31,407 bases of DNA from CAG-533 sp022779465 (GTDB lineage: Bacteria; Bacillota_I; Bacilli_A; RF39; UBA660), in contig JALFTB010000006.1 of assembly GCA_022779465.1 (NCBI GenBank), positions 1 to 31,407 on the forward strand. Reading direction: 5' to 3'. Under the pieces are notes generated by a model. It saw only the letters and a list, made by a program, of their open reading frames with translations. It was not told the origin of the DNA and did no database searches. Numbering within the stretch: the stretch's first letter is position 1; each line of letters starts with the position of its first letter. Below, in pieces: positions 31,379-31,407 of this stretch. The position numbers were made by a program, and so were the translations under genes.

Positions 31379-31407
31379 TCTTTAATCTAATTTATTACAA
31401 ATGGACT

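Overview
The window is very AT-rich Bacillota DNA. The parts fit a sporulating, anaerobic gut member of the Bacilli/Erysipelotrichia (RF39-like) side of the phylum. Evidence: a superoxide reductase (anaerobe oxygen defence), a SpoVD-type penicillin-binding protein and two tiny YjcZ-type spore-associated membrane proteins, plus a wall-cutting enzyme, RecX, PrsA and YfhO. The cell therefore has a peptidoglycan wall and is not a true mycoplasma. TAA and TAG both end genes and TGG encodes Trp. This is inferred from gene content; no 16S gene is present.

Region 1 (1-3384, minus strand): the start of an SDR oxidoreductase, a superoxide reductase, a large serine recombinase, a 48-residue protein just upstream of the recombinase, and a SpoVD-like PBP that stops right after its catalytic Ser-x-x-Lys motif. 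This looks like one end of a site-specific element inserted in the active-site codons of the PBP gene. The other end lies left of the window.

Region 2 (3403-5925): a cassette between two identical 31-bp terminator sequences. It holds a radical SAM/SPASM peptide maturase broken by one in-frame TAG, an RlmA-type rRNA methyltransferase, and a divergent Cys/Gly-rich 58-residue peptide with a consensus promoter. I read it as a RiPP locus.

Region 3 (5923-16596, minus strand): a surface-fibre locus. In transcription order it encodes an unknown protein, a membrane-anchored McrB-like AAA+ ATPase, a DUF2357-like partner, a transmembrane Asp-repeat (calcium-binding type) rod with a TasA-like tip, two tandem TasA-like subunits, a SipW/ER-type signal peptidase fused to a multi-pass membrane domain, and a DUF5305 protein. 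A separately promoted PEGA plus ALK-type glycine-rich surface protein follows. An McrB-type ATPase inside a fibre locus is the strongest candidate here for an undescribed system.

Region 4 (16597-21276): an orphan promoter-to-terminator unit of about 370 nt with no convincing gene (candidate RNA), a TasA-like/DUF6273-like surface protein translationally coupled to a HerA-type ATPase, and two tiny membrane proteins.

Region 5 (21276-31407): PrsA foldase (+); RecX with a small membrane protein (-); a membrane-anchored cohesin-like protein co-transcribed with a dockerin-bearing N-acetylglucosaminidase (-); a coiled-coil protein coupled to a small helical protein (-); and a YfhO-family membrane protein (+). 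Several promoters lie so close to their genes that the mRNAs would be leaderless or nearly so.
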